A stretch of 41,091 bases of DNA, taken from assembly GCA_020846995.1 (NCBI GenBank), contig JADLCV010000193.1, forward strand, positions 1-41,091, given 5' to 3'. Below the pieces are notes generated by a model, which had not been told where the DNA came from, made no database searches, and saw only the letters and a program-made list of their open reading frames with translations. Source of the stretch: Paracoccaceae bacterium. GTDB lineage: Bacteria; Pseudomonadota; Alphaproteobacteria; Rhodobacterales; Rhodobacteraceae. The translations under genes and the position numbers were made by a program. Positions 16,967-23,747 of this stretch are shown here, in pieces; within the stretch, counting starts at the first letter, position 1; each line of letters opens with the position of its first letter.

Positions 16967-17566
16967 TCAGCGGCTGGCCTCGAAGGCCTCGCGGTTGGGC
17001 TTCATCCCGAGACCGCTGAGGAGCCGGTTGGTCATGTTGAAATAGGCGGTGATGGCGATGACGTAGAAGATGTCGGTCTCGGCGATCCCGGCCGCGCGCA
17101 GGGGCGCGAGGTCGGCCTCGTCGATCGCCGCCGGCGCGGCCGTCAGCCTGAAGGCGTAGTCGGCGATCGCCCGCTCGCGCGGGGAAAGCTCGGCGTGACG
17201 GTAGTTCGACGCGACAACCGCCGTCCACAGCGGATCGCCGGAGATGGCGCGTAGCCGGGCGGCATGGGTGAAGGTGCAGGACACGCAGGCGTTCTCCACG
17301 CTTGCGACAAGGGCGATCAGTTCCTTTTCGCGGGCCGACAGGCCGCCCGCGCCCTCCTTCATCAGGGTCCGGCTGAGGCCGTCGAGGGCGATCGGGACCT
17401 CGGGCATGCCGGCCATGAAGATCTGGGAGTTGCGGACATAGCCGAGGCGCGCCCGCGTGGCCTCGAAGACCTTCTGCAACTCGGGCGAGGGGGTGGCCGG
17501 CGCGATCCGCACCCAGCTCATGGGCCCGTCGCCCGGGGCGCCGTCGTCGGGGTGAGAGGTGGCCAT
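16967..17566 (-). CDS. Carboxymuconolactone decarboxylase/AhpD-like protein (peroxidase-related type)
   Basis: The 199-residue all-helical protein has the CxxCxxxH motif of AhpD-like proteins (Cys94, Cys97 and His101 in NACVSCTFTHAA). It most resembles the uncharacterised peroxidase-related subgroup. The motif usually supports disulfide-based peroxide or hydroperoxide reduction. ATG 17566 is preceded by GGAG; an alternative ATG at 17521 would shorten it by 15 residues. It is the first gene of the long minus-strand catabolic run and is divergent from the GntR regulator, so it should be the promoter-proximal target. The role, peroxide detoxification for a flavoenzyme pathway or a CMD-type reaction, is unproven. 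Confidence 0.87.
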   Translation of the reverse strand: MATSHPDDGAPGDGPMSWVRIAPATPSPELQKVFEATRARLGYVRNSQIFMAGMPEVPIALDGLSRTLMKEGAGGLSAREKELIALVASVENACVSCTFTHAARLRAISGDPLWTAVVASNYRHAELSPRERAIADYAFRLTAAPAAIDEADLAPLRAAGIAETDIFYVIAITAYFNMTNRLLSGLGMKPNREAFEASR

Positions 17567-17676
17567 GGCGTGACTCCGTGGTTGAGGTTCAGCTTGCAGT
17601 CCGGCCGGCGGCGGCAGGATGGCGCCGCGCCGGGCCCCGGGCCGGCGCGACGTGCCGCTGGCGCTTCCGGATCCAG

Positions 17677-17706
17677 TTGGAACACAATTGAATCCCCGTG
17701 TATCCT
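17677..17706 (+). promoter_or_regulatory. Candidate sigma70-like promoter of the GntR gene
   Basis: TTGGAA (17677-17682) and TATCCT (17701-17706) are separated by 18 bp, each matching the consensus at 4 of 6 positions. This is one of the few AT-richer spots between the divergent genes. Transcription would start near 17713, exactly where a perfect palindrome begins. On the other strand TAGACA (17712-17707) could serve as a -35 for the catabolic run, but its matching -10 (AATTGT, 17689-17684) is weak. Confidence 0.4.
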
Positions 17707-17712
17707 TGTCTA

Positions 17713-17729
17713 GTCCATGCGGCATGGAC
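17713..17729. promoter_or_regulatory. Perfect 17-bp palindrome, candidate GntR operator
   Basis: GTCCATGCGGCATGGAC is an inverted repeat with 8-bp arms around one central base. It lies between the divergent AhpD-like and GntR genes and covers the predicted transcription start of the regulator. FCD-type GntR proteins bind short palindromes as dimers, usually between themselves and their targets, so this is the best operator candidate for the regulator and possibly for the whole catabolic run. Confidence 0.55.
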
Positions 17730-17753
17730 GGCCGGATTCGCGGGGTTTTCAGG

Positions 17754-18404
17754 ATGACGAGGTTGGACGCGGCCGGGCAGACGCTCGCGGAATCGACCTA
17801 TCAGGCCCTCGCGGCGATGATCCTGCGGCGCGAGATCCCCGGCGGACAGGTGATCGAGGAGCGGCCGCTCTGCGAGCTTCTCGACGTCTCGCGCACGCCC
17901 CTGCGCATGGCGCTGAGCCGGCTCCACGGCGAGGGGCTGCTCGAGCGGCTGTCGAACGGCCTCTACATCGTCCCCTCGCTGTCGATCGAGGAATACCTCC
18001 AGCTCCTGCAACTCCGCCGCCTCCTCGAGCGCGAGGCCTGCGCGGCCGCCGCCGGCCGCATGGATGCGGCGACCGTTGCCGGGCTCGAGGCGCGGATCGA
18101 GGCCATGGCGGCGAGCGACCCCCTCGACCTCGACGCCTACTTCGCGCTCGACGAGGATCTCCACATGGCGATCGCCGAGGCGAGCGGCAACAGCCAACTG
18201 CGCCGCCTCATCGCCGCCATCCGCGGGCGCGTCCGCATGTGCAACGTCAACCGCTATCCCGGCCGCTTCCGCGAGAACTGCGGCGAGCATCTCGAGATCC
18301 TGCGCGCGATCGCCGCCGGCGACCGCGAGCGGGCGCGGGCGGCGCTCGACACCCACCTGACCCATGTCTGGGAGGGTTTCCTCGAGCAGATCACCCGCCG
18401 CTGA
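17754..18404 (+). CDS. GntR family transcriptional regulator, FCD (FadR/VanR) subfamily
   Basis: The 216-residue protein has an N-terminal winged helix (about residues 10-72, with VSRTPLRMALSRLHGEGL as recognition region) and a C-terminal FCD ligand domain. The FCD domain keeps likely metal/ligand residues in DEDLHMAIAEASGN, CGEHLEIL and DTHLTH. I chose ATG 17754 because family alignment begins there; an in-frame ATG at 17724 lies inside the palindrome and is less likely. Such regulators usually sense a carboxylate or an amino acid-derived metabolite and repress catabolic genes. Its divergent position at the head of the 17.5-17 kb run makes that run the likely target. It converges with the second importer, ending 26 bp from it. 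Confidence 0.92.
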   Translation: MTRLDAAGQTLAESTYQALAAMILRREIPGGQVIEERPLCELLDVSRTPLRMALSRLHGEGLLERLSNGLYIVPSLSIEEYLQLLQLRRLLEREACAAAAGRMDAATVAGLEARIEAMAASDPLDLDAYFALDEDLHMAIAEASGNSQLRRLIAAIRGRVRMCNVNRYPGRFRENCGEHLEILRAIAAGDRERARAALDTHLTHVWEGFLEQITRR

Positions 18405-18429
18405 GGGGCGGCCACGGCAGGGCCCGGGG

Positions 18430-20055
18430 CTATTCAACGAGGCGCTCCAGCGAGGCGAGCAGGCTTTGCGTGTAGGGGTGGCGGGGGGCGAGGAAGACGT
18501 CCTGGACGTCGCCCTCCTCGACGATCTCGCCCCGCCGCATGACGATGACGCGGTTGGCGAAGGCGCGCACGAGCCCGAGATCGTGGGTGATGAAGAGGAG
18601 CGAGAGCCCCATCTGCCGGCGCAGCTCGGTCAGGAGGTCGAGGATCTGGGCCCGGACCGAGACGTCAAGGGCCGAGACGGCCTCGTCGCAGACGACGAGC
18701 CGCGGCTTCAGCGCCAGCGCGCGGGCGATCGCGATGCGCTGGCGCTGCCCGCCCGAGAACTGGTGGGCGTGCAGGGCGATCTGCTCCCTCCTCAGCCCGA
18801 CGAGTTCCATGAGCCGCTCGGCCGCGGCCCGCCGTTCGGCCGCGGGGACGACGTCGCCGTGGACGTTCCAGGGCTCGCAGACGATGTCCTCGACGGTCAG
18901 ATGCGGGCTGAGCGAGGCGGTGGGGTCCTGGAAGACGATCTGCATGTCGCGGCGCACCCGCCGCAGGGCGTCCCCGTCCAGCGCCATGAGGTTCCTGCCG
19001 TCCATCTCGACGGTGCCGGAATCGGCCGCCTCGAGGCGCAGGAGGGCGCGGGCGAGCGTCGACTTGCCCGAGCCCGACTCGCCCACGACGCAGACGACCT
19101 CGTCGGGAAGGATGTCGAAGCTCGCGTTCTTCAGGGCGGCGGTGTCGGTGCCCTTGCGGCGGCCGAGGAAATCCCGCCGCGCCGGGTAGGTCTTGGAGAG
19201 GTTCGCGACGCGGCAGAGCGGCGCCCGCCCGGGCGGGCGGCGGTAGGCGCTGATCGGGGCGGCGGGGTCGGGGGCGGCGCCGATCAGCCGGCGGGCATAG
19301 TCGTCCTGCGGCCGGGCGAGGACCTCGGCCGTCGCCCCCGCCTCGACCACCGCACCCTTGTTCATGATCACGATCGCGCTCGAGAACTGGCGGGCGACGT
19401 TGATGTCGTGGGTGATGAAGACGATCGCCATCCCGGTCCGCTTCTGGATGTCGCGGAGTAGCTGGAGGATGTCGGCCTGGACGGTGAGGTCGAGGGCGCT
19501 CGTCGGCTCGTCGGCGACGAGGAGGTCGGGCCCCATCGCGATCGCGATCGCGATCATGATCCGCTGCCGCTGTCCGCCCGAGAACTGGTGGGGGTAGTCC
19601 CGGAAGCGGAGGGCCGCGTTGGGGATGCCGACCTGCTCGAGAAGGTCGAGGGCGCGGGCCTGCGCCTGGTCCCGCGGCACCTCGTGGGTCGTCATCGCCT
19701 CGACGACCTGCGAGCCGACCGTCCGCAGCGGATTGAGGCTCGACAGCGGGTCCTGGAAGATCATCGAGATCCGCTTGCCGTTGATGTCGTGGCGCTGGCT
19801 GGCGTCGAGCGTCAGGAGATCCATGTCGCCGAAGAGGATGCGCCCGCTCGTGATGCGCGCCGGCGGCATCGGCAGGAGGCTGAGGATCGCCGACGAGCTC
19901 ACGCTCTTGCCCGAGCCGCTCTCGCCGATGATGGCCAGGGTCTGGCCGGGCAGGACCGACCAGCTGACGTTGCGGACGGCCCGGGTGATGCCGGCAGCGG
20001 TGCGGAACTCGACCGACAGGTTCTCGACTCGCAGGAGCGGTGCGGCGGCGTTCAC
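18430..20055 (-). CDS. Fused double ATP-binding protein of a peptide-type ABC importer (YejF/GsiA-like)
   Basis: The 541-residue protein has two complete ATPase domains in one chain. The first has Walker A at 44-51 (GESGSGKS), signature FSGGQRQRI near 158 and Walker B LLVADEPTSALD near 178. The second has Walker A at 325-332, a second FSGGQRQRI and Walker B LVVCDEAVSALD. Walker B of domain two reads DEAVSALD where most have DEPTSALD, still with the key Asp and Glu. The start is GTG 20055. This layout combines the OppD and OppF roles and energises the two permeases just upstream. The gene ends 26 bp from the convergent GntR gene. Confidence 0.93.
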   Translation of the reverse strand: MNAAAPLLRVENLSVEFRTAAGITRAVRNVSWSVLPGQTLAIIGESGSGKSVSSSAILSLLPMPPARITSGRILFGDMDLLTLDASQRHDINGKRISMIFQDPLSSLNPLRTVGSQVVEAMTTHEVPRDQAQARALDLLEQVGIPNAALRFRDYPHQFSGGQRQRIMIAIAIAMGPDLLVADEPTSALDLTVQADILQLLRDIQKRTGMAIVFITHDINVARQFSSAIVIMNKGAVVEAGATAEVLARPQDDYARRLIGAAPDPAAPISAYRRPPGRAPLCRVANLSKTYPARRDFLGRRKGTDTAALKNASFDILPDEVVCVVGESGSGKSTLARALLRLEAADSGTVEMDGRNLMALDGDALRRVRRDMQIVFQDPTASLSPHLTVEDIVCEPWNVHGDVVPAAERRAAAERLMELVGLRREQIALHAHQFSGGQRQRIAIARALALKPRLVVCDEAVSALDVSVRAQILDLLTELRRQMGLSLLFITHDLGLVRAFANRVIVMRRGEIVEEGDVQDVFLAPRHPYTQSLLASLERLVE

Positions 20056-20065
20056 GTCCGGTCCC

Positions 20066-20965
20066 TCACATCTGCAGGCGCCATTTCTGGCGGGGGTCGA
20101 GGGCGGTCTTCATGAGGTTCGCCACGACCACGAGCGAGAGCGCGGTGAGGACGATGGCGAGCCCCGGCCAGAACGACAGCCACCACTGGGTGGCCAGGTA
20201 GTCGCGGCCCTGCGCGACCATCAGCCCCCAGGAGACTCCCGGCGGCTGGACCCCGATGCCGATGAAGCTGAGGCTCGATTCGGCGAGCATGGTGAAGGCC
20301 ACCTCGACGGCGAAGAGCGTCACCAGCGTCGGCACGAGGGCGGGAAGGAGATGGACGCGAGTGATCCAGCCCGGCCGGGCCCCGATCGCGCGCGAGGCGG
20401 TGACGTAGACGCGGCCGCGGACCTCGGCCGTCTCGGCCCGCGTCACCCGGATGAAGAGCGCAAGCCGGCTGACGGCGAGGACGAGGACGACGGTGCCGAC
20501 GCTGCTCTTGACGACGTAAAGCAGGAGGATGGCGAGAAGGAGGGTGGGAAAGCTCATCAGCGCGTCGCAGACTCGCATGATGGCGGCGGCGGCGAAGCCC
20601 CCGCGCAGGCCCGCGACGAGCCCGAGGAGGACGCCCGCGGCCGCGCTCAGCGCCACCGCGACGAGGCTGATGAGGAGGGTCGAGCGCGCCGACACGAGCA
20701 GGCGGTCTAGGCTCGGCCGCCCGATCGAATCGCTGCCGAGGAGGTAGTGCCAGCTCGGCTCCAGGGACAGGGGCGGCAGGTTGCGGGCCTTGAAGTCGAT
20801 GGCCTCGGCGCTGTCGGCGAAGAAGGGCGGGCCCGCGATCGCCGCCGCGACCACGGCGAGGAGGTAGAGGAAGGCGAGCGCCGCCCCGGGCCGGGAGGCG
20901 AGGATCGCCAGCCCCGCAAGCACCCGCTGGCGCAGGCCGGGGGTCGCCGTCTCGGTCTCAGTCAT
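20066..20965 (-). CDS. ABC transporter permease, DppC type (second importer)
   Basis: The 299-residue inner-membrane permease has an N-terminal cytoplasmic tail, an anchor helix (LAFLYLLAVVAAAIAGPPFF), a periplasmic segment including HYLLGSDSIGRPSLDR, then the five-helix transport core with the EAA loop around IGARPGWITRVHLLPALV. It partners the DppB-type permease upstream, which it overlaps by 8 bp, and the fused ATPase 10 bp downstream. It is clearly diverged from the DppC-type protein at 4879-5778, so the two importers are not a recent duplication. Confidence 0.92.
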   Translation of the reverse strand: MTETETATPGLRQRVLAGLAILASRPGAALAFLYLLAVVAAAIAGPPFFADSAEAIDFKARNLPPLSLEPSWHYLLGSDSIGRPSLDRLLVSARSTLLISLVAVALSAAAGVLLGLVAGLRGGFAAAAIMRVCDALMSFPTLLLAILLLYVVKSSVGTVVLVLAVSRLALFIRVTRAETAEVRGRVYVTASRAIGARPGWITRVHLLPALVPTLVTLFAVEVAFTMLAESSLSFIGIGVQPPGVSWGLMVAQGRDYLATQWWLSFWPGLAIVLTALSLVVVANLMKTALDPRQKWRLQM

Positions 20966-21875
20966 GGGTCAACCGCGGGTCGATGAGGGCCAGCAGGAGG
21001 TCCGCCACCGCGGCGGCGATGAAGATCGCGATCGCGGTGACGATGACCACCGCCTGCAGGAGGTTGAAGTCGCGGAACATGATCGAGTCGAGCATGAGGC
21101 GCCCGACCCCCGGCATGCCGAAGACGACCTCGACGATGACGGCGCCGTTGAGGATGCCGGCGGCCTGGTAGACGACGACCATGATCATCGGGATGACGGC
21201 GTTGGGCAGGGCGTGGCCGACGAGGACCGCGGGCCATCGCAGCCCCTTGGCCTCGGCGGCGCGGATGTAGTCGGAACTGAGCACCCCGAGCATCGAGGTG
21301 CGCACGACCTGGGCGAGGATGCCGAGCGGGCGGAAGACGAGGACCGCGACCGGCAGGACCCAGTGCAGGGCGGTGCCGGTGCCCGAGGTCGGCAGCCAGC
21401 GCAGGACCACGGCGAAGACGAGGATGCCGATGATGGCGAGCCAGAAGTCGGGCAGGCTGGCGGCGCCGAGCGTCGCCCCGCCGGCGATGCGGTCGAAGAT
21501 CCCGCCCGGATGCAGGGCCCCGAGCGAGCCGATGACAAGGGCGAGGACGGTCGCGATGGGGATGGCGAGGCCCGCGAGCGTGAGCGTCGTCGGCATGGCG
21601 TCGGCGACGACGTCGATCGCCGGGCGGGCATAGCGCAGCGACTGGCCGAGATCGCCCCGCGCGAGGTCGGCGAGGAAGTTGCCGAACTGGACCACGACCG
21701 GGTCGTTGAACCCGCGCTGCTCGGCGATCTGGGCCCGCACCGCCTCGGAGGCATCCATTGGCACGTAGAGGTCGGTGGGGTTGCCGGTCAGGCGGGCGAA
21801 GAAGAAGATCAGGGTGACGAGGATGGCGAGCGAGAGCCCCCCGCTGAGGAACCGCATGACGACGAACTTCAGCAT
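20958..21875 (-). CDS. ABC transporter permease, DppB type (second importer)
   Basis: The 305-residue protein carries the DppB pattern: the N-terminal helix MLKFVVMRFLSGGLSLAI, a long periplasmic loop (NPTDLYVPMDASE onward) and a membrane core with the EAA loop in LRWPAVLVGHALPNAVIP. ATG 21875 has GGAGAGG about 7 bases upstream; an ATG 18 bases earlier has no such site. It follows the binding-protein gene by 63 bp and overlaps the DppC-type gene. Substrate unknown. Confidence 0.92.
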   Translation of the reverse strand: MLKFVVMRFLSGGLSLAILVTLIFFFARLTGNPTDLYVPMDASEAVRAQIAEQRGFNDPVVVQFGNFLADLARGDLGQSLRYARPAIDVVADAMPTTLTLAGLAIPIATVLALVIGSLGALHPGGIFDRIAGGATLGAASLPDFWLAIIGILVFAVVLRWLPTSGTGTALHWVLPVAVLVFRPLGILAQVVRTSMLGVLSSDYIRAAEAKGLRWPAVLVGHALPNAVIPMIMVVVYQAAGILNGAVIVEVVFGMPGVGRLMLDSIMFRDFNLLQAVVIVTAIAIFIAAAVADLLLALIDPRLTHD

Positions 21876-21938
21876 CGCTTGCCTCTCCCTCACCCGCGGG
21901 ACGGGGCGGCGCCGCGGGAGCGGCGCCGCCGCCTCGGC

Positions 21939-23468
21939 TCAGTTCAGCGTGATCGTGGCAAGGTCGATGACCTGGCTCGTGCGCGGGTTCGGCTCGTAGT
22001 TGATGCGGTCGCTCTTGCGGACGATGTTGACCATGTAATAGAGCCACACCTCCGGCACGATCTCGTCGTGCTCGAGGCGCATGGCCTCGCCGAAGATCCG
22101 CCTGCGCTCGTCGCCGACCGCCGCCATCCCCGATTCGATCAGCGCGTCCATGGCCTTGATGCCCTCCGGGGTGTCGGGCAGGTCGGAGGTGCCGTTGGAC
22201 GAGTGATACTTCGAGAAGATGCTCATGCCGGCATCGCCGGTGGTGTTGTCGTGGTTGGAGAAGACGAGCGTCGGGTTGCGGTTGGGGTCGAAGTTCTCGC
22301 GCCGGATCGAGCTCCGGAACAGCCCCATCTCGAGGGCCTCGTTGGTGACGCTGAGACCGACCTGCTTCCACATCGCGATGAAGGCGGCGATGACCTCGTC
22401 CTGGTTGGCGAAGGTGCTCGAGCCGGCGATCGAGATCATGCGGATCGGGCGGTCGATCGGCGCCCCGGCGGCACGCGCCTCGTCGAGAAGCCGCCTGGCC
22501 TCGACGGGATCGTATTCGTACTGGCCGATGGCGGGATCATAGCCGAAGACGCTCGGGCCGACGATCTGGTTGGCGAGCGTGATCCTGGGGTTGAGCAGCG
22601 TGCCGATGAGCGCCCGCCGGTCGAGGGCGTAGTTCAGCGCCTTGCGCACGCGCACGTCGTTGAAGGGCGGCTGGTCGTTGTTGATCTTGATCCGCGACAT
22701 CTCGGCGCTCTGGTACATGAGGTCGGTGTCGCGGGCATCCTGCTCGCTGATCGAGAGCGCGAGGTCGGCCTCGCCGACGTCGACCATGGCGGCGCGGACG
22801 CTCGCCTCGGACCGCCAGATGAAGGTCGCCTTGGTGACGGCCGGCATCTCGCCCCAGTAGCTCGGGGCGCGGGTGAGCGTGACCGAGGTCTGGGTGTCCC
22901 AGTTCGTGAAGACGTAGGGGCCGGTGCCGAGGGGGGCGCGCGTCAGTTCGTTGCGCGGGGTCGCGAGCGGCACGATGGCAACCGATTCGACCATCAGGGG
23001 CAGGATCGGCTGGACCGGATTGGTGGTGATGCGCACGGTCTCGGCATCGACCGCCTCGGCCTTCACCTCGACGCCCGAGAAGACGAAGATGAAGGGGTCG
23101 CAGCCGAGCGCCTTGTCGAGCATCCGCTCGAAGGAATAGACGACGGTCTCGGGCGTGAGCGGCGTGCCGTCGTGGAACATGACGCCCGGCCGCAGCTTGA
23201 AGAGCCAGGAGCCGTCGGCCGACTGCTCCCAGGAGGTGGCAAGCCGCGGCGCCGCCCCGCCCTTGACGGGATCGACGATGGTCAGCGCCTCGAGCACGTT
23301 CTGCTTGAGGATCCGCGCCGTCGACGAGACGTTGGACTGGCAGCCGTCCATCGTCTGCGGTCCCGCCGGAGCGACGATGACGACCTCGCCCGGCTCGGCC
23401 GCAAGGGCCGGGGCGGCGGCCAGCGCCACCCCGAGCGCCGCCGTCGCCACACTGATGAGCATCCGCAT
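21939..23468 (-). CDS. ABC transporter substrate-binding protein, family 5 (second importer)
   Basis: This 509-residue periplasmic protein has a Sec signal peptide (MRMLISVATAALGVAL then AAAPALA, cleavage after ALA) and the SBP_bac_5 fold, with RLATSWEQSADGSWLFKLRP and FHDGTPLTPETVVYSFERM motifs. ATG 23468 is preceded by GGGAGGA at good spacing. It is promoter-proximal in its operon, ahead of two permeases and the fused ATPase. Unlike the first importer's binding protein, its leader has no twin-arginine motif. The ligand could be a peptide, opine, or other amino compound. Confidence 0.93.
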   Translation of the reverse strand: MRMLISVATAALGVALAAAPALAAEPGEVVIVAPAGPQTMDGCQSNVSSTARILKQNVLEALTIVDPVKGGAAPRLATSWEQSADGSWLFKLRPGVMFHDGTPLTPETVVYSFERMLDKALGCDPFIFVFSGVEVKAEAVDAETVRITTNPVQPILPLMVESVAIVPLATPRNELTRAPLGTGPYVFTNWDTQTSVTLTRAPSYWGEMPAVTKATFIWRSEASVRAAMVDVGEADLALSISEQDARDTDLMYQSAEMSRIKINNDQPPFNDVRVRKALNYALDRRALIGTLLNPRITLANQIVGPSVFGYDPAIGQYEYDPVEARRLLDEARAAGAPIDRPIRMISIAGSSTFANQDEVIAAFIAMWKQVGLSVTNEALEMGLFRSSIRRENFDPNRNPTLVFSNHDNTTGDAGMSIFSKYHSSNGTSDLPDTPEGIKAMDALIESGMAAVGDERRRIFGEAMRLEHDEIVPEVWLYYMVNIVRKSDRINYEPNPRTSQVIDLATITLN

Positions 23469-23543
23469 CCGTTCCTCCCTCGATGGTTTCGCGCGGCACC
23501 CGCCGCCCCGCCCGGGCACCCGCCCGGCGGGCGCCATCAGTGA

Positions 23544-23573
23544 AATCTAGTTTGGATTTCGTTTGGATGTCAA
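23544..23573 (-). promoter_or_regulatory. Promoter of the second ABC importer operon
   Basis: On the minus strand a perfect TTGACA (23573-23568) is followed after 18 bp by TAGATT (23549-23544, 4 of 6 matches to the -10 consensus). It sits about 80 bp upstream of the binding-protein ATG, in a markedly AT-richer patch. No other minus-strand promoter for this operon was seen. Confidence 0.65.
23550..23568. repeat. Two direct repeats (GTTTGGAT) spaced one helical turn apart inside the promoter spacer
   Basis: GTTTGGAT occurs at 23550-23557 and again at 23561-23568, an 11-bp period. The two copies fill the spacer between the -35 and -10 elements of the second importer promoter. Same-face direct repeats there suit a repressor that blocks polymerase. 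The protein that binds them is not identifiable from this window. Confidence 0.6.
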
Positions 23574-23707
23574 CGTGACTCCACGCGGCCCCGGGGCCGG
23601 GCCGTCGGCACCGGGCGCGGGGCCGGGGAGAGGGAAGGGCAGGGCCGGGGCAGCGCGTCCGGCCCGGGCGGGACGGGGCGGGAGCGGCCGGCGCCGCCGG
23701 CGTCCGG

Positions 23708-23739
23708 CCGCCCGCCCGCGGGAGCCCGCGGGCGGGCGG
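23708..23739 (-). terminator. Strong GC hairpin after the RND pump gene, candidate terminator
   Basis: Two perfectly complementary 15-base arms (CCGCCCGCCCGCGGG at 23708-23722 and its complement at 23725-23739) are separated by two bases. The structure starts 9 bases beyond the RND stop codon in the direction of transcription. There is no T tract, so it may act with Rho, stabilise the 3' end, or simply be a strong pause hairpin. Confidence 0.5.
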
Positions 23740-23747
23740 GGCCGCGC

